Of a stretch of 64,000 nt of DNA, positions 1 through 8,899 are shown in pieces. Origin of the DNA: Pseudomonas svalbardensis (GTDB taxonomy: Bacteria > Pseudomonadota > Gammaproteobacteria > Pseudomonadales > Pseudomonadaceae); contig NZ_CP125619.1 in assembly GCF_030053115.1 (NCBI RefSeq), positions 2,298,501-2,362,500 on the forward strand. Direction: 5' to 3'. A program made the translations under genes and the position numbers. The stretch's first letter is position 1. The number at the start of each line of letters is the position of its first letter. Below the pieces are notes generated by a model that saw only the letters and a list, made by a program, of their open reading frames with translations, did no database searches and was not told the origin of the DNA.

Positions 1-18
1 CGCGCAGGGTTCCTTTAG

Positions 19-528
19 ATGAGTGATGCAGCGATGCCGGCGGCGCAAACCTTCCACGACCTGTACCGCGACCATCGTGGCTGGCTCGAAAGCTGGTTGA
101 GGCGACGCATGAGCAATGGCCATGATGCGGCGGACTTGAGCCAGGATACGTTCGTGCGTTTACTCGCCAGCTCCCAGCACATCGCTGACCTGCAAGAACC
201 CCGCGCTTATCTGGCGACAGTCGGCAAGCGACTGCTCACCAATTTCTATAAGCGCCGCAGCCTGGAGCAAGCCTACCTCAGTGCGCTGGCGCTGCTGCCT
301 GAAGACTGCGTGCCGTCGCCCGAGCAGCGTTGGTTGCTGCTGGAAACCCTGCAAGCCCTGGACGAATTGCTCGATGGATTGCCGACGGCGGTGCGACGAG
401 CGTTTCTCTGGAGCCAGTTGGAGGGTTTGGGTTATCACGAGATTGCTGAACGCCTGCAAGTCTCGGAGCGCACGATCAAGCGCTACATGGCGCAAGCCTA
501 TGAACATTGCCTGCTGGTGGAATTGTGA
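19..528 (+). CDS. acsS: ECF sigma factor, achromobactin locus (FecI/AcsS type)
   Basis: An extracytoplasmic-function sigma-70 protein of 169 residues, the usual size for FecI-like factors. Region 2 covers about residues 12-75 and contains the motif DAADLSQDTFVRLLA. Region 4 covers about 110-160, with the helix-turn-helix around YHEIAERLQVSERTIKRYM. It should direct RNA polymerase to the receptor and siderophore genes downstream. The next gene is a FecR-like regulator whose GTG overlaps this stop codon, and the third is a receptor with a signalling domain, so this is a cell-surface signalling triad. In P. syringae B728a an ECF factor named AcsS controls the achromobactin cluster; the symbol here is inferred from this position. 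A start at 19 leaves little upstream sequence, so the promoter and any Fur box lie outside the window. Confidence 0.88.
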   Translation: MSDAAMPAAQTFHDLYRDHRGWLESWLRRRMSNGHDAADLSQDTFVRLLASSQHIADLQEPRAYLATVGKRLLTNFYKRRSLEQAYLSALALLPEDCVPSPEQRWLLLETLQALDELLDGLPTAVRRAFLWSQLEGLGYHEIAERLQVSERTIKRYMAQAYEHCLLVEL

Positions 529-1475
529 TCGGTTCGACACCTTCGGCTGAAGCCCGGCAAGTTGTGCGGGCTGCCGCTCAATGGCTGGCGCTCATGGAAT
601 CAGGCGCCGCCAATGAACGCGATCGTGCCAATCTGCAGCACTGGCGTGACAGCCATCCCAGTCACGAACAGGCCTGGCAGAAAGCCCAACTCTTGCGCCA
701 ACGCTTTGCCGACCTGCCGTCGGCACTGGCCATGGCCAGCCTGGATCGGCCGCAGACGAGTCGGCGCACGGTGCTCAAGCGCGCCGTCGGGGCGGTCGCA
801 CTGGTGCCAACCGCCTGGCTGATCAGCCGGCAGCTACCTCTGGACGTCTGGCGCGCTGACTTGCGAACCGCGACCGGGGAGGGCAAAAAAGTCCAGTTGG
901 CCGATGGCAGCTCGCTGCAATTGAACACCGCGAGTGCCGTCGATATCGACCTGAAGAATCGCCGGCTGACACTGGTGGAAGGCGAAATAGCGCTGAATGT
1001 GCCCGGTACATCGCCGCTGACGATCCAGACGCACTTCGGGCAAGTGGTCGTCAGTCAGAGCGAAGTGTGCGTTCGTCAGGGGCAGACGGGGTGCAAGGTG
1101 TCAGTGCTTAAAGGCGCTGTGCAGTTGCAGCCTTTGCGCGGGCCGGTCTTTTCATTGCGCGCAGGCCAGCAAGTCAGCCTTCAGGCGATGGGTGCCGGAC
1201 GCGTCGAACCTTTCGATGTGCTTGCCCCAGGCTGGCGCGACGGCGTGTTGATGGCGCAGAACCAGCCCCTGGGCGATTTTCTGCGCGAAGTCAGCACCTA
1301 TCGTTCGGGATTGTTGCGCTGGGAACCGGAACTCGAATCCCTGCGCGTCACCGGCAGTTTCCGTCTGGAAGACACCGATCGCATCCTGACGTTGCTGGCG
1401 GCCAGCTTGCCGCTGGAGGTGCATAGGCGAACCCGCTACTGGGTTACGTTGCTGCCGCGCAAAAATAGTGTCTGA
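525..1475 (+). CDS. FecR-family transmembrane anti-sigma regulator
   Basis: A FecR-like protein of 316 residues that couples an outer-membrane receptor to the ECF sigma factor encoded just upstream. The N-terminal cytoplasmic part carries the DUF4880-like stretch with W and R residues (LMESGAANERDRANLQHW). One membrane segment follows at about residue 95-110 (AVGAVALVPTAWLISRQL). The periplasmic FecR domain then starts with a region like RTATGEGKKVQLADGSSLQL. I prefer the GTG at 525, which overlaps the sigma stop codon (GTGA) and implies translational coupling, over a TTG at 507. The C-terminal part probably contacts the receptor's signalling domain. No damage is seen. Confidence 0.88.
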   Translation: MIGSTPSAEARQVVRAAAQWLALMESGAANERDRANLQHWRDSHPSHEQAWQKAQLLRQRFADLPSALAMASLDRPQTSRRTVLKRAVGAVALVPTAWLISRQLPLDVWRADLRTATGEGKKVQLADGSSLQLNTASAVDIDLKNRRLTLVEGEIALNVPGTSPLTIQTHFGQVVVSQSEVCVRQGQTGCKVSVLKGAVQLQPLRGPVFSLRAGQQVSLQAMGAGRVEPFDVLAPGWRDGVLMAQNQPLGDFLREVSTYRSGLLRWEPELESLRVTGSFRLEDTDRILTLLAASLPLEVHRRTRYWVTLLPRKNSV

Positions 1476-1542
1476 GGCCTGTCCCCTTTTTTCGCGTCGC
1501 TTGTCATTCAAGGCAAGTGAAACGAAATCAGAGAGATTCTCA

Positions 1543-3966
1543 ATGCCCGTAGCGATGCCCTGCAGTACGCGTCTGGGTTCTTCCAGGCTGCGCCCGTTGT
1601 TGCACTTGAGTCTGTTGCTGAGTCTGAGTGCTTGTCCGTTGTTCATCACTGCCGGTTGGGCCGAAGACGCGCCTCGACGCAGTTATCAGGTGCCGGCAGG
1701 AAGCCTCAGCGCAGCGCTGACCCGTTTCGCCGGGTTGGCCGGGGTCAATCTGTCAGTGGACCCGGCACTGGTGGGCAGTCGCACCAGCCCAGGACTTTCC
1801 GGCGAATACGCGGTCGAGGAGGGCTTTGCCCGACTGCTGCAGGGTTCCGGTCTGCAACTGCAGCCGGTGGGCGAAGAGGCGTACATCCTGACGCCAGCGC
1901 CGGAAGGCAGCAGCCTGCAACTGGGCGCCACCTCGATTCTCGGTGCCATTGATCCGGTGGACGGCGATCCGTATGCCGGCGGCCAGGTCGCGCGCCGTGG
2001 TTCGCAAGGCTTGCTGGGCTCGAAAGACTTTATGGAAACGCCGTTCAGCATGACCACCTACACCAGTGAGGTGGTCAAAAACCAGCAGGCGCGTACCTTG
2101 GGCGACCTGATCGCCAACGATCCTTCGGTTCGCGCCACCAACCCGGCGGGTGGGCGCTATGAGCAGTTCACCATTCGAGGGTTGAGCCTGTTCAACAGTG
2201 ATGTTGCCTATAACGGTCTCTACGGCGTCCTGCCGACCTATACGATCGACATGGAGATGGCTGACCGCGTCGACGTCCTCAAAGGCCCGAGCCAGCTCAT
2301 CAACGGCATCTCGCCGCGGGGCAGCGTGGGTGGCGGGATCAACGTGGTGCCCAAGCGCGCGACCGACAAGCCCATCACTTCGTTCACCGGTATGTACGCT
2401 TCCGACAGCCAGGTCGGTGGTGCCGTGGATGTTGGCCGGCGCTTTGGTGAAGACAACAAGTTCGGTCTTCGTTTCAATGGCGTGAAGCAGTCCGGCGACA
2501 CCGAATGGGATCACCAGAATGTCGACCGCGAGATGGCCGTCCTGGGCCTGGATTTTCGCGGTGAACGCCTGCGACTCTCGACGGACATCGGGCGCACCGA
2601 ACGTGATACCGACGCACCGCAGGAGCGCGTACAGGTTGGCCCTAACGCGCAGGTTCCGCATGCCAGCGATGTGCGCCGCAACTATGCGCAACCCTGGAGC
2701 AAGGCGAGTACCAACGACACTTTCGGCACTGTGAATGCTGAATACGATGTCAGTGATTCCGTCATGCTGTATGGCGGTGTGGGCGCGCGCAAAAGTAACC
2801 ATGACTTCCTCCGACATGCCGTTTCGGTCACCAACAACGCTGGCAATTTCAGCGTTCAACCGCGTGACTTCACCCGTGACGAAAATGTCCGGACGGCCAC
2901 GGCGGGAGTGCGCAACTGGTTCCATACCGGCCCGGTAAGCCATGAAGTCAACTTGGCAGCCAGCTATTACTACATGGACTTCGAAAATGGCGGCGCCCGT
3001 TATGCTGCGGCCAACAGCAACATTTATAACCCCGTTGAAACACCAACACCTGTCAGACCCACGCGACAGGATTCGGAGGTCTATACCGAAAACCGCTCCA
3101 GCGGCGTGGCGTTGTCCGACACCCTGGGTTTCTTCGATGACCGGCTGCTGCTGACCCTCGGCGCCCGCTGGCAGCGCGTGAAGGTTGACGACTGGACCGA
3201 TAACGTCAGAGGCGACACCGCCTACGACGAGGAAAAGGTTTCGCCGTCGGGCGGCATCCTGTTCAAGGCAACCGATAAGCTGTCGCTGTATGCCAACTAC
3301 ATGGAAGGCCTGAGCCAGGGCAAGATCGCACCGTCGACCTCGGTGAACGAGGACGAGATCTTCCCGCCGTTCATCAGCCGCCAGGTCGAGGTCGGTGCCA
3401 AGTATGACGCTGGTGCGTTCGCCGTCACCGCCGCTGTGTTCCGGATCAAGCAGCCGGCTTACGAGACCAATGCCACGACGCGCGTCTTTGGCCCGAACGG
3501 CAAGCGTGAGAACACGGGTGTGGAACTGAGTGTGTTCGGTGAACCGCTTGATGGTTTCCGTTTGCTCGGCGGTGTCATGTACATCGACAGCGAATTGAGT
3601 AACACCACCAATGGCACCTTCGACGGCAACCGGGCACCGGCCACGCCGAAATACAACGTCAACCTGGGCGCCGAGTGGGACGTACCGACCGTGCAGGGCC
3701 TGACCCTGACCAGCCGCGGCATCTATTCCAGCTCGCAGTACCTGGACCAGTCCAACAACAAGGAAATCGACTCCTGGGAGCGTTTCGACGTGGGCGCACG
3801 CTATGCGTTCAAGGTCGAGGAAAAGAACATCACCCTGCGTGCCAATGTCGAGAACGTGGCGGACAAGCGCTACTGGAGTTCGGCCGGGGCCTCGGATGAC
3901 AGCGAGCCTGGCTTGACGCTGTCGACCCCGCGCACCTACCTCCTTTCGGCGACCGTCGACTTCTGA
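1543..3966 (+). CDS. acr: TonB-dependent siderophore receptor with signalling (STN) domain
   Basis: An outer-membrane receptor of 807 residues for a ferric siderophore, very probably ferric achromobactin from its place in the locus. The ATG at 1543 is preceded by a purine-rich site and begins a signal peptide ending near GWAEDA; an upstream in-frame start at 1468 would bury this signal. After the signal comes a secretin/TonB N-terminal domain (about 45-110, from YQVPAGSLSAALTRFAG), the part that talks to FecR. A plug domain follows (about 160-280, with GRYEQFTIRGL and VDVLKGPSQL) and then a 22-stranded barrel ending in the aromatic residue of ATVDF. TonB-box detail was not assigned. The STN domain makes it a FecA/FpvA-like transducer. 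Confidence 0.9.
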   Translation: MPVAMPCSTRLGSSRLRPLLHLSLLLSLSACPLFITAGWAEDAPRRSYQVPAGSLSAALTRFAGLAGVNLSVDPALVGSRTSPGLSGEYAVEEGFARLLQGSGLQLQPVGEEAYILTPAPEGSSLQLGATSILGAIDPVDGDPYAGGQVARRGSQGLLGSKDFMETPFSMTTYTSEVVKNQQARTLGDLIANDPSVRATNPAGGRYEQFTIRGLSLFNSDVAYNGLYGVLPTYTIDMEMADRVDVLKGPSQLINGISPRGSVGGGINVVPKRATDKPITSFTGMYASDSQVGGAVDVGRRFGEDNKFGLRFNGVKQSGDTEWDHQNVDREMAVLGLDFRGERLRLSTDIGRTERDTDAPQERVQVGPNAQVPHASDVRRNYAQPWSKASTNDTFGTVNAEYDVSDSVMLYGGVGARKSNHDFLRHAVSVTNNAGNFSVQPRDFTRDENVRTATAGVRNWFHTGPVSHEVNLAASYYYMDFENGGARYAAANSNIYNPVETPTPVRPTRQDSEVYTENRSSGVALSDTLGFFDDRLLLTLGARWQRVKVDDWTDNVRGDTAYDEEKVSPSGGILFKATDKLSLYANYMEGLSQGKIAPSTSVNEDEIFPPFISRQVEVGAKYDAGAFAVTAAVFRIKQPAYETNATTRVFGPNGKRENTGVELSVFGEPLDGFRLLGGVMYIDSELSNTTNGTFDGNRAPATPKYNVNLGAEWDVPTVQGLTLTSRGIYSSSQYLDQSNNKEIDSWERFDVGARYAFKVEEKNITLRANVENVADKRYWSSAGASDDSEPGLTLSTPRTYLLSATVDF

Positions 3967-4321
3967 TTCACCTGTGTCATGCGCCCCAGGGACCGGGGCG
4001 CCATCGTTGGACCATGACCTGATTCGTATAGAGGAAGGACATATGCACACCATCAGTTAATGAACGATCGAGACACTTGCGTATAAGTCGCTATCTATCC
4101 GTAGCCTATATCGAAGTTGTCAGTTTTATTACAAGATCATGGCTAGATCATGGCACTTCCGGAGTTTATACCAGGTTTATTAACTTGGTTTTTTGCGTGT
4201 CTGATGTTTTTTAAAATAGTTCAAATCGCTATATGTAAATTTCCAAATGGGTTGTAAGAATTAGTTGCAACAACTTGTTAATGAGAATAAGTTGCATATC
4301 GAATTTAACGAGGGTGAAGCG
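3967..4321. other. Intergenic leader between receptor and acsF
   Basis: About 355 bases with no credible gene. It is much richer in A and T from 4070 onward than the flanking genes. A five-codon ATG reading frame sits near 4042 but has nothing to support it. The region most likely carries the promoter for the biosynthesis run and contains a candidate Fur box near 4279-4297. No terminator-like hairpin with a T tract was recognised after the receptor. Confidence 0.5.
4279..4297. promoter_or_regulatory. Candidate Fur box upstream of acsF
   Basis: The core TGAGAATAAGTTGCA at 4282-4296 matches the 7-1-7 Fur consensus TGATAATNATTATCA at 10 of its 14 defined positions. It lies about 25-40 bases before the acsF ATG, where repressor binding would block transcription or early elongation. 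Iron repression of siderophore biosynthesis is expected; the assignment is by eye. Confidence 0.5.
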
Positions 4322-5698
4322 ATGTTGAATGATGGCGTATTGCACTCTAATCCTTTGCAAAAAACCAATGCCGACTATTTGGCTCGACAAAGCAAGTTCG
4401 AATCTAATGTACGCAGTTATCCACGCAAGTTACCGCTGGCCATCGCCAAGGCGCACGGGCTCTGGGTGACCGATGTCGAGGGCAATACGTACCTCGACTG
4501 TCTGGCCGGCGCCGGTACTTTGGCCCTGGGGCACAATCACCCGGCCATCATGGCCAGCCTCGACAGCTTCCTCGCCTCAGGCCTGCCGATGCACACCTTG
4601 GACCTGACCACCGCGGTCAAGGACGCCTTTAGCGAAACCTTGCTCAGCCTGTTGCCGAACCAGGGCCGTGATTACTGCTTGCAGTTTTGCGGGCCATCCG
4701 GGGCGGATGCGGTGGAGGCCGCGCTGAAATTGGCCAAGACCTTCACCGGGCGCAACAACATCATCAGTTTCTCCGGGGCCTACCATGGCATGACCCACGG
4801 CGCCCTGGCCCTGACCGGCAACACCGCGCCGAAAAATGCCATCGCCAGCCTGATGCCCGGGGTGCAGTTCATGCCGTACCCCCACGAATACCGTTGCCCG
4901 CTGGGCATTGGCGGTGAGGCCGGGGTCGAGGCCTTGACCCACTACTTCACCCAGTTTATCGAAGACGTCGAAAGCGGCGTGTCACTGCCGGCGGCGGTGA
5001 TCCTTGAAGCGGTGCAGGGTGAGGGCGGGGTCAACTGTGCCCCGGCGAGCTGGCTGCGGGCGATCCGCGAGGTAACGCGCAAGCACGGCATCCTGCTGAT
5101 CCTCGACGAAGTGCAGACCGGTTTCGCCCGCACCGGCAAGATGTTTGCTTTCGAACACGCCGACATCGAGCCGGACCTGATCGTTATGTCCAAAGCGGTC
5201 GGTGGCGGTTTGCCCATGGCAGTGTTGGGCATCCGTCGTGAATTCGACGCCTGGGAGCCAGGCAATCACGCCGGCACCTTCCGCGGCAACCAGATGGCCA
5301 TGGCCGCCGGGCTGGCCACGTTGCAGGTACTGCAACAGCAAAACCTCGCCCCCCAGGTCGAGCGTCGTGGCCAGTGGCTCAAGGACCGACTGGTCGAGTT
5401 GCAGGCGCATTATCCGGCCCTCGGCCAAGTGCGCGGTCGCGGCCTCATGCTGGGCATAGAGATCGTCGACGAGCGCCAGCCGGCTGATCGCCACGGGCAT
5501 TTCCCTATGGACCCGGCGCTGGCCGTGGCCATCCAGCAACAGTGCTTCAAACAAGGCCTGTTGCTGGAGCGCGGCGGGCGTAAGGGCAATGTCATCCGCT
5601 TGTTGCCGCCATTGATTATCGACGATGAACAATGCCAACAAGTGATCCAGCGTTTTGATAACGCGATGGCTGCAGCGTTATTGCAGTTGCGCCCTTGA
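4322..5698 (+). CDS. acsF: Diaminobutyrate--2-oxoglutarate aminotransferase
   Basis: A class III PLP-dependent aminotransferase of 458 residues. It makes L-2,4-diaminobutyrate from aspartate semialdehyde, the diamine backbone of achromobactin. The active-site lysine lies in [12 protein letters not shown] and the PLP-contacting aspartate in [15 protein letters not shown]. The family's glycine-rich [17 protein letters not shown] is also present. I start at the ATG at 4322, which has GAGGGTG in front; a TTG frame at 4265 would add 19 residues and overlap the Fur-like site. It is first in the biosynthetic run and is followed after 107 bases by acsD. The order acsF-acsD-acsE-exporter-acsC-acsB-acsA equals the Dickeya achromobactin cluster. 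Confidence 0.9.
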   Translation: MLNDGVLHSNPLQKTNADYLARQSKFESNVRSYPRKLPLAIAKAHGLWVTDVEGNTYLDCLAGAGTLALGHNHPAIMASLDSFLASGLPMHTLDLTTAVKDAFSETLLSLLPNQGRDYCLQFCGPSGADAVEAALKLAKTFTGRNNIISFSGAYHGMTHGALALTGNTAPKNAIASLMPGVQFMPYPHEYRCPLGIGGEAGVEALTHYFTQFIEDVESGVSLPAAVILEAVQGEGGVNCAPASWLRAIREVTRKHGILLILDEVQTGFARTGKMFAFEHADIEPDLIVMSKAVGGGLPMAVLGIRREFDAWEPGNHAGTFRGNQMAMAAGLATLQVLQQQNLAPQVERRGQWLKDRLVELQAHYPALGQVRGRGLMLGIEIVDERQPADRHGHFPMDPALAVAIQQQCFKQGLLLERGGRKGNVIRLLPPLIIDDEQCQQVIQRFDNAMAAALLQLRP

Positions 5699-5788
5699 AT
5701 GAATCAATCGAAGTTACGTTGGCAGTCCGCCGAACTGCAGTTTGATGACAATGCTGCAGGTAACTTTGATGGTCGTCTGGTTGTTTAA
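5699..5788 (+). CDS. Possible 29-residue micro-ORF between acsF and acsD
   Basis: A reading frame whose ATG follows the acsF stop without a gap (TGAATG) and ends in TAA 17 bases before the acsD start. The peptide begins MNQSKLRWQSAELQF and ends in GRLVV. It could be a coupling or leader peptide carrying ribosomes to acsD, or chance. It resembles no family I know, and codon use alone does not decide. Confidence 0.3.
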   Translation: MNQSKLRWQSAELQFDDNAAGNFDGRLVV

Positions 5789-5805
5789 AAAGGTTCAGTG
5801 AAGTG

Positions 5806-7695
5806 ATGTCGTTACATGGGGTTTCGTCGGCCGTTAAACAGGTCGATCAGCAACTAATTTTTTCGCCATATAACGTGTCCAGTGGCCTCGCGGGCTACTG
5901 TGGAGCACCCATGAATCATCCAGATCGCAGTGTTTTATCGAATATGGTCAGTGAGTTGGCGACGACGCGCGCGTTGCTTAATTGTTTGATCAAAGAGTTC
6001 GCCCTGCCGGAAAACTGCCTCAGTTACAGTTGGCCGACGCAGATGCAAGGTATCGCCCCGGGCAGTTACCTCGAGGGGCTGGAATGGAAGGGCATTCCCC
6101 TGACCATCAACCTGCCCAACCAGCAGCAGTTCTTTGTGATGGTGGACCGCCGTGATGGTCTGGGCAGTCACCGTTACCTGTCGGACGTCTATGCGCGGCG
6201 TGGCGAGGGCGACTGGTCGTGCCTGAGGTTTACCGAGTTCGTCGAGCAGTTGCTCGCGGCGTGCGAACACATGACCCGCGCCAGCAACGACGAGTTGCTG
6301 GATCAGGTGTTGCAAAGCCAGTTGCTGACCGCGGCCATCGTCGGCCACAACATGGACGGCCAGCACCCGGCACCGCTCAGCGGTTACCTCGCCAGCGAGC
6401 AGGGCTTGTGGTTCGGTCATCCGAACCACCCGGCACCCAAGGCGCGGCTGTGGCCAGCTCATCTGGCCCAGGAAACCTACGCCCCGGAATTCCAGGCCCG
6501 CACGCCATTACACCTGTTCGAGGTGCCGCTGGAAGGATTGAACGTCGGTGCCAACGGCCTGAGCAAAGCCAAAGTGCTGGCCGGTTTTGCCGATCAAGCG
6601 CAGGCGCGGCCAGGGCACGCGGTTATCTGCATGCACCCGGTACAGGCCCAGCTGTTCATGCAGGATGGTCGGGTTCAGCGTTTGTTGAAATCCGCGGCCA
6701 TCGTCGACCTTGGCGCCACAGGGCTGATGGCCAACCCCACTGCGTCCATCCGCACCTGGTACATCGAGGGCCATGAGTTCTTCATCAAGGGCTCGCTGAA
6801 CGTGCGCATCACCAACTGCGTCAGGAAAAACGCCTGGTACGAATTGGAAAGCGCACTGATGATCGACCGAGTCTTTCGTAACCTCCAATTGACCCGGCCG
6901 GAAACCCTTGGCGGGCTCTCGGTGGTGGCCGAACCGGGCATTCTGAGTTGGGCGCCGCAACAGGCCAGCGAAGCCGATAACCACTGGTTCCGCGAACAGA
7001 CCGGGGCGATCCTGCGGGAGAACTTCTGCCTCGACACCGGCACCGACTGCAGCATCATGGCCGGTACGTTGTTCGCTCGTAGCCTGCATTTGCCGCCGTT
7101 GGTGCATGAGTTCCTGAGCCGGTTCAACGGTAATGACATCGACGATCAAACGCTGTTGAGCTGGTTCGACGACTATCAGGCGCTGCTGCTACGGCCGGTG
7201 CTGGCGCTGTTCTTCAATCACGGTATCGTGATGGAACCGCATTTGCAGAACAGCGTGCTGGTGCATGACAACGGTCGTCCACAACGCTTGCTGCTGCGGG
7301 ATTTCGAAGGGGTCAAACTGACCGACGAACTGGGTGCTTCCCGGATCGATGCAGACGTTCATCCACGGGTGCGTGAGTCGCTGCTCTATTCCCGCCAGCA
7401 AGGCTGGAATCGCATCGTCTATTGCCTGTTCGTCAACAACTTGTCCGAGTCGGTACTGGCCCTGAGCTGGGAACGTCCGCACCTGGCGCCGCTGATGTGG
7501 CAACGGGTGGAGCAGCAGTTGATCAGCATCCGCGCCGAATTGACCCGCGCTGCGCCGGAGTTGGACGCACTGATCGCCGGTCAGCCGATTGCCTGCAAAA
7601 CCAACCTGAAAGTTCGCTTGGCAGCCAAGGCTGATCGCCAGGCCAGCTACGTCAGTCTGGTGTCCCCGTGGGGCAAGGAGGCCAAGCATGGATAA
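5806..7695 (+). CDS. acsD: NIS siderophore synthetase AcsD (IucA/IucC family)
   Basis: An NRPS-independent siderophore synthetase of 629 residues. The family activates a carboxylate of citrate as an adenylate and condenses it with an amine or alcohol. AcsD is the type A enzyme that starts achromobactin assembly on citrate (with serine in the characterised enzyme). The IucA/IucC core spans about 150-440 and includes HPVQAQLFMQDGRVQ, the ATP-contacting KGSLNVRITNCVRKNAWYE and an invariant-type SIRTWYIEGHEFF. The FhuF-like thumb follows, with MEPHLQNSVLVHDNGRP and LLRDFEGVKL. The ATG at 5806 was chosen over an adjacent GTG; an ATG at 5911 is possible. The end overlaps acsE by 8 bases. Confidence 0.88.
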   Translation: MSLHGVSSAVKQVDQQLIFSPYNVSSGLAGYCGAPMNHPDRSVLSNMVSELATTRALLNCLIKEFALPENCLSYSWPTQMQGIAPGSYLEGLEWKGIPLTINLPNQQQFFVMVDRRDGLGSHRYLSDVYARRGEGDWSCLRFTEFVEQLLAACEHMTRASNDELLDQVLQSQLLTAAIVGHNMDGQHPAPLSGYLASEQGLWFGHPNHPAPKARLWPAHLAQETYAPEFQARTPLHLFEVPLEGLNVGANGLSKAKVLAGFADQAQARPGHAVICMHPVQAQLFMQDGRVQRLLKSAAIVDLGATGLMANPTASIRTWYIEGHEFFIKGSLNVRITNCVRKNAWYELESALMIDRVFRNLQLTRPETLGGLSVVAEPGILSWAPQQASEADNHWFREQTGAILRENFCLDTGTDCSIMAGTLFARSLHLPPLVHEFLSRFNGNDIDDQTLLSWFDDYQALLLRPVLALFFNHGIVMEPHLQNSVLVHDNGRPQRLLLRDFEGVKLTDELGASRIDADVHPRVRESLLYSRQQGWNRIVYCLFVNNLSESVLALSWERPHLAPLMWQRVEQQLISIRAELTRAAPELDALIAGQPIACKTNLKVRLAAKADRQASYVSLVSPWGKEAKHG

Positions 7696-8899
7696 GCTGC
7701 CCGCGACGGTACTGGCTGCCATCGACGAAGCCCGCATGCAGCACGAAGATCCACTGGCGCTGTTTATCTACGACCTGGACGCGCTGAAACAGCACGTGAC
7801 GCAGGTGATGGCGGCGCTGCCCGAAGGCGTAGAGCTTTACTACGCGATCAAGGCCAACAGCGAAGCGCAAATCCTGGCCGCCGTGGCGCCGTTGGTGCAC
7901 GGGTTCGAGATTTCCTCCGGCGGCGAGATCGATCGCCTCCAGGCCTGCCCGACGCGCAAGCCATTTATCTTCTCCGGCCCCGGCAAGCTGGACTCCGATC
8001 TGCGTTCGGCGCTGCAACATCGGGTTGAAGCGATTCACATCGAAAGCCTGAATGAAATCGTCCGCCTGCAACGGCTGGCACTGGAAGCGGGGCACGTGCA
8101 AGACGTGCTGCTGCGGATCAACCCTGAACTTCCGTCGCCGCTCTCCAGCAAACTGGCGATGGCCGGCACCGCCACACCGTTCGGGATCGATGAGTCGGAA
8201 CTGGCTCAGGCGGTCAGCTGGGTCGATAACGCCAGCCACCTGCGGCTCAAGGGCTTCCATGTGCATGCGATGTCTCATCAGTCGCTGGTGGAACGCCATG
8301 AACAATTGCTCGATCTGTACCTGCAGCGCTGGCCGCAATGGAAGGCGTTGTCAGTGGATCCCGCGGCGATCACCCACCTCAATGTGGGCGGTGGCATCGG
8401 CGTTAATTACCTTGGGCCGCAGCAATTCGACTGGCAGCGCTTGTGTACGCATTTGGGGCAGAGCCTTGCAACGTGCGCCGATGCGCCCATCGTGCGCTTT
8501 GAGCCCGGTCGTTTCATCAGCGCCTTCTGCGGCTACTACTCCATTGAAGTGCTGGACAGGAAAACCAGTCACGGCAAGCATTTCCTGGTCTGTCGGGGCG
8601 GCACCCATCAGTTTCGTTTGCCGGTTGCCCAGGGCCATGATCACCCGATCATTCATCTGCCTCGGCATCGCGTAACGCCAACGGCGACACAACAGGAGTG
8701 GACCGTCGTTGGGCAGCTCTGCACGCCCAAGGATGTGCTGAGCCGCGATTACCCGCTCACCGGAGTGGAGATCGGCGACATGCTGGTGCTGCCGCTGGCG
8801 GGTGCCTATGGCTACAACATCTCCCATGCCGACTTCCTCTGTCATCCGCGACCGCCACAGGTGTTTGTGCAACAGGCCGGAGCCGCCCTGTGGGATTGA
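7688..8899 (+). CDS. acsE: PLP-dependent decarboxylase AcsE (alanine racemase fold)
   Basis: A type III-fold PLP decarboxylase of 403 residues, related to diaminopimelate/ornithine decarboxylases. In the achromobactin pathway it removes the carboxyl group of the serine unit so that ethanolamine remains. The PLP lysine is in ELYYAIKANSEAQIL, near residue 55. The glycine-rich phosphate-binding turn is LNVGGGIGVNY, and the barrel's RFEPGRFISAFCGYYS provides the conserved arginine and glycine. The C-terminal stretch around GAYGYNISHADFLCHPRP contains the active-site tyrosine region. The ATG overlaps the end of acsD by 8 bases, and the exporter start lies within its last codons, so expression is probably coupled. 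Confidence 0.87.
   Translation: MDKLPATVLAAIDEARMQHEDPLALFIYDLDALKQHVTQVMAALPEGVELYYAIKANSEAQILAAVAPLVHGFEISSGGEIDRLQACPTRKPFIFSGPGKLDSDLRSALQHRVEAIHIESLNEIVRLQRLALEAGHVQDVLLRINPELPSPLSSKLAMAGTATPFGIDESELAQAVSWVDNASHLRLKGFHVHAMSHQSLVERHEQLLDLYLQRWPQWKALSVDPAAITHLNVGGGIGVNYLGPQQFDWQRLCTHLGQSLATCADAPIVRFEPGRFISAFCGYYSIEVLDRKTSHGKHFLVCRGGTHQFRLPVAQGHDHPIIHLPRHRVTPTATQQEWTVVGQLCTPKDVLSRDYPLTGVEIGDMLVLPLAGAYGYNISHADFLCHPRPPQVFVQQAGAALWD

Noticed and set aside
1753..4053. 766-residue open frame antisense to the receptor gene
   Set aside because: It is a long shadow frame caused by G/C-rich third positions opposite the receptor. The receptor frame has a signal peptide and family motifs; the antisense frame has none.
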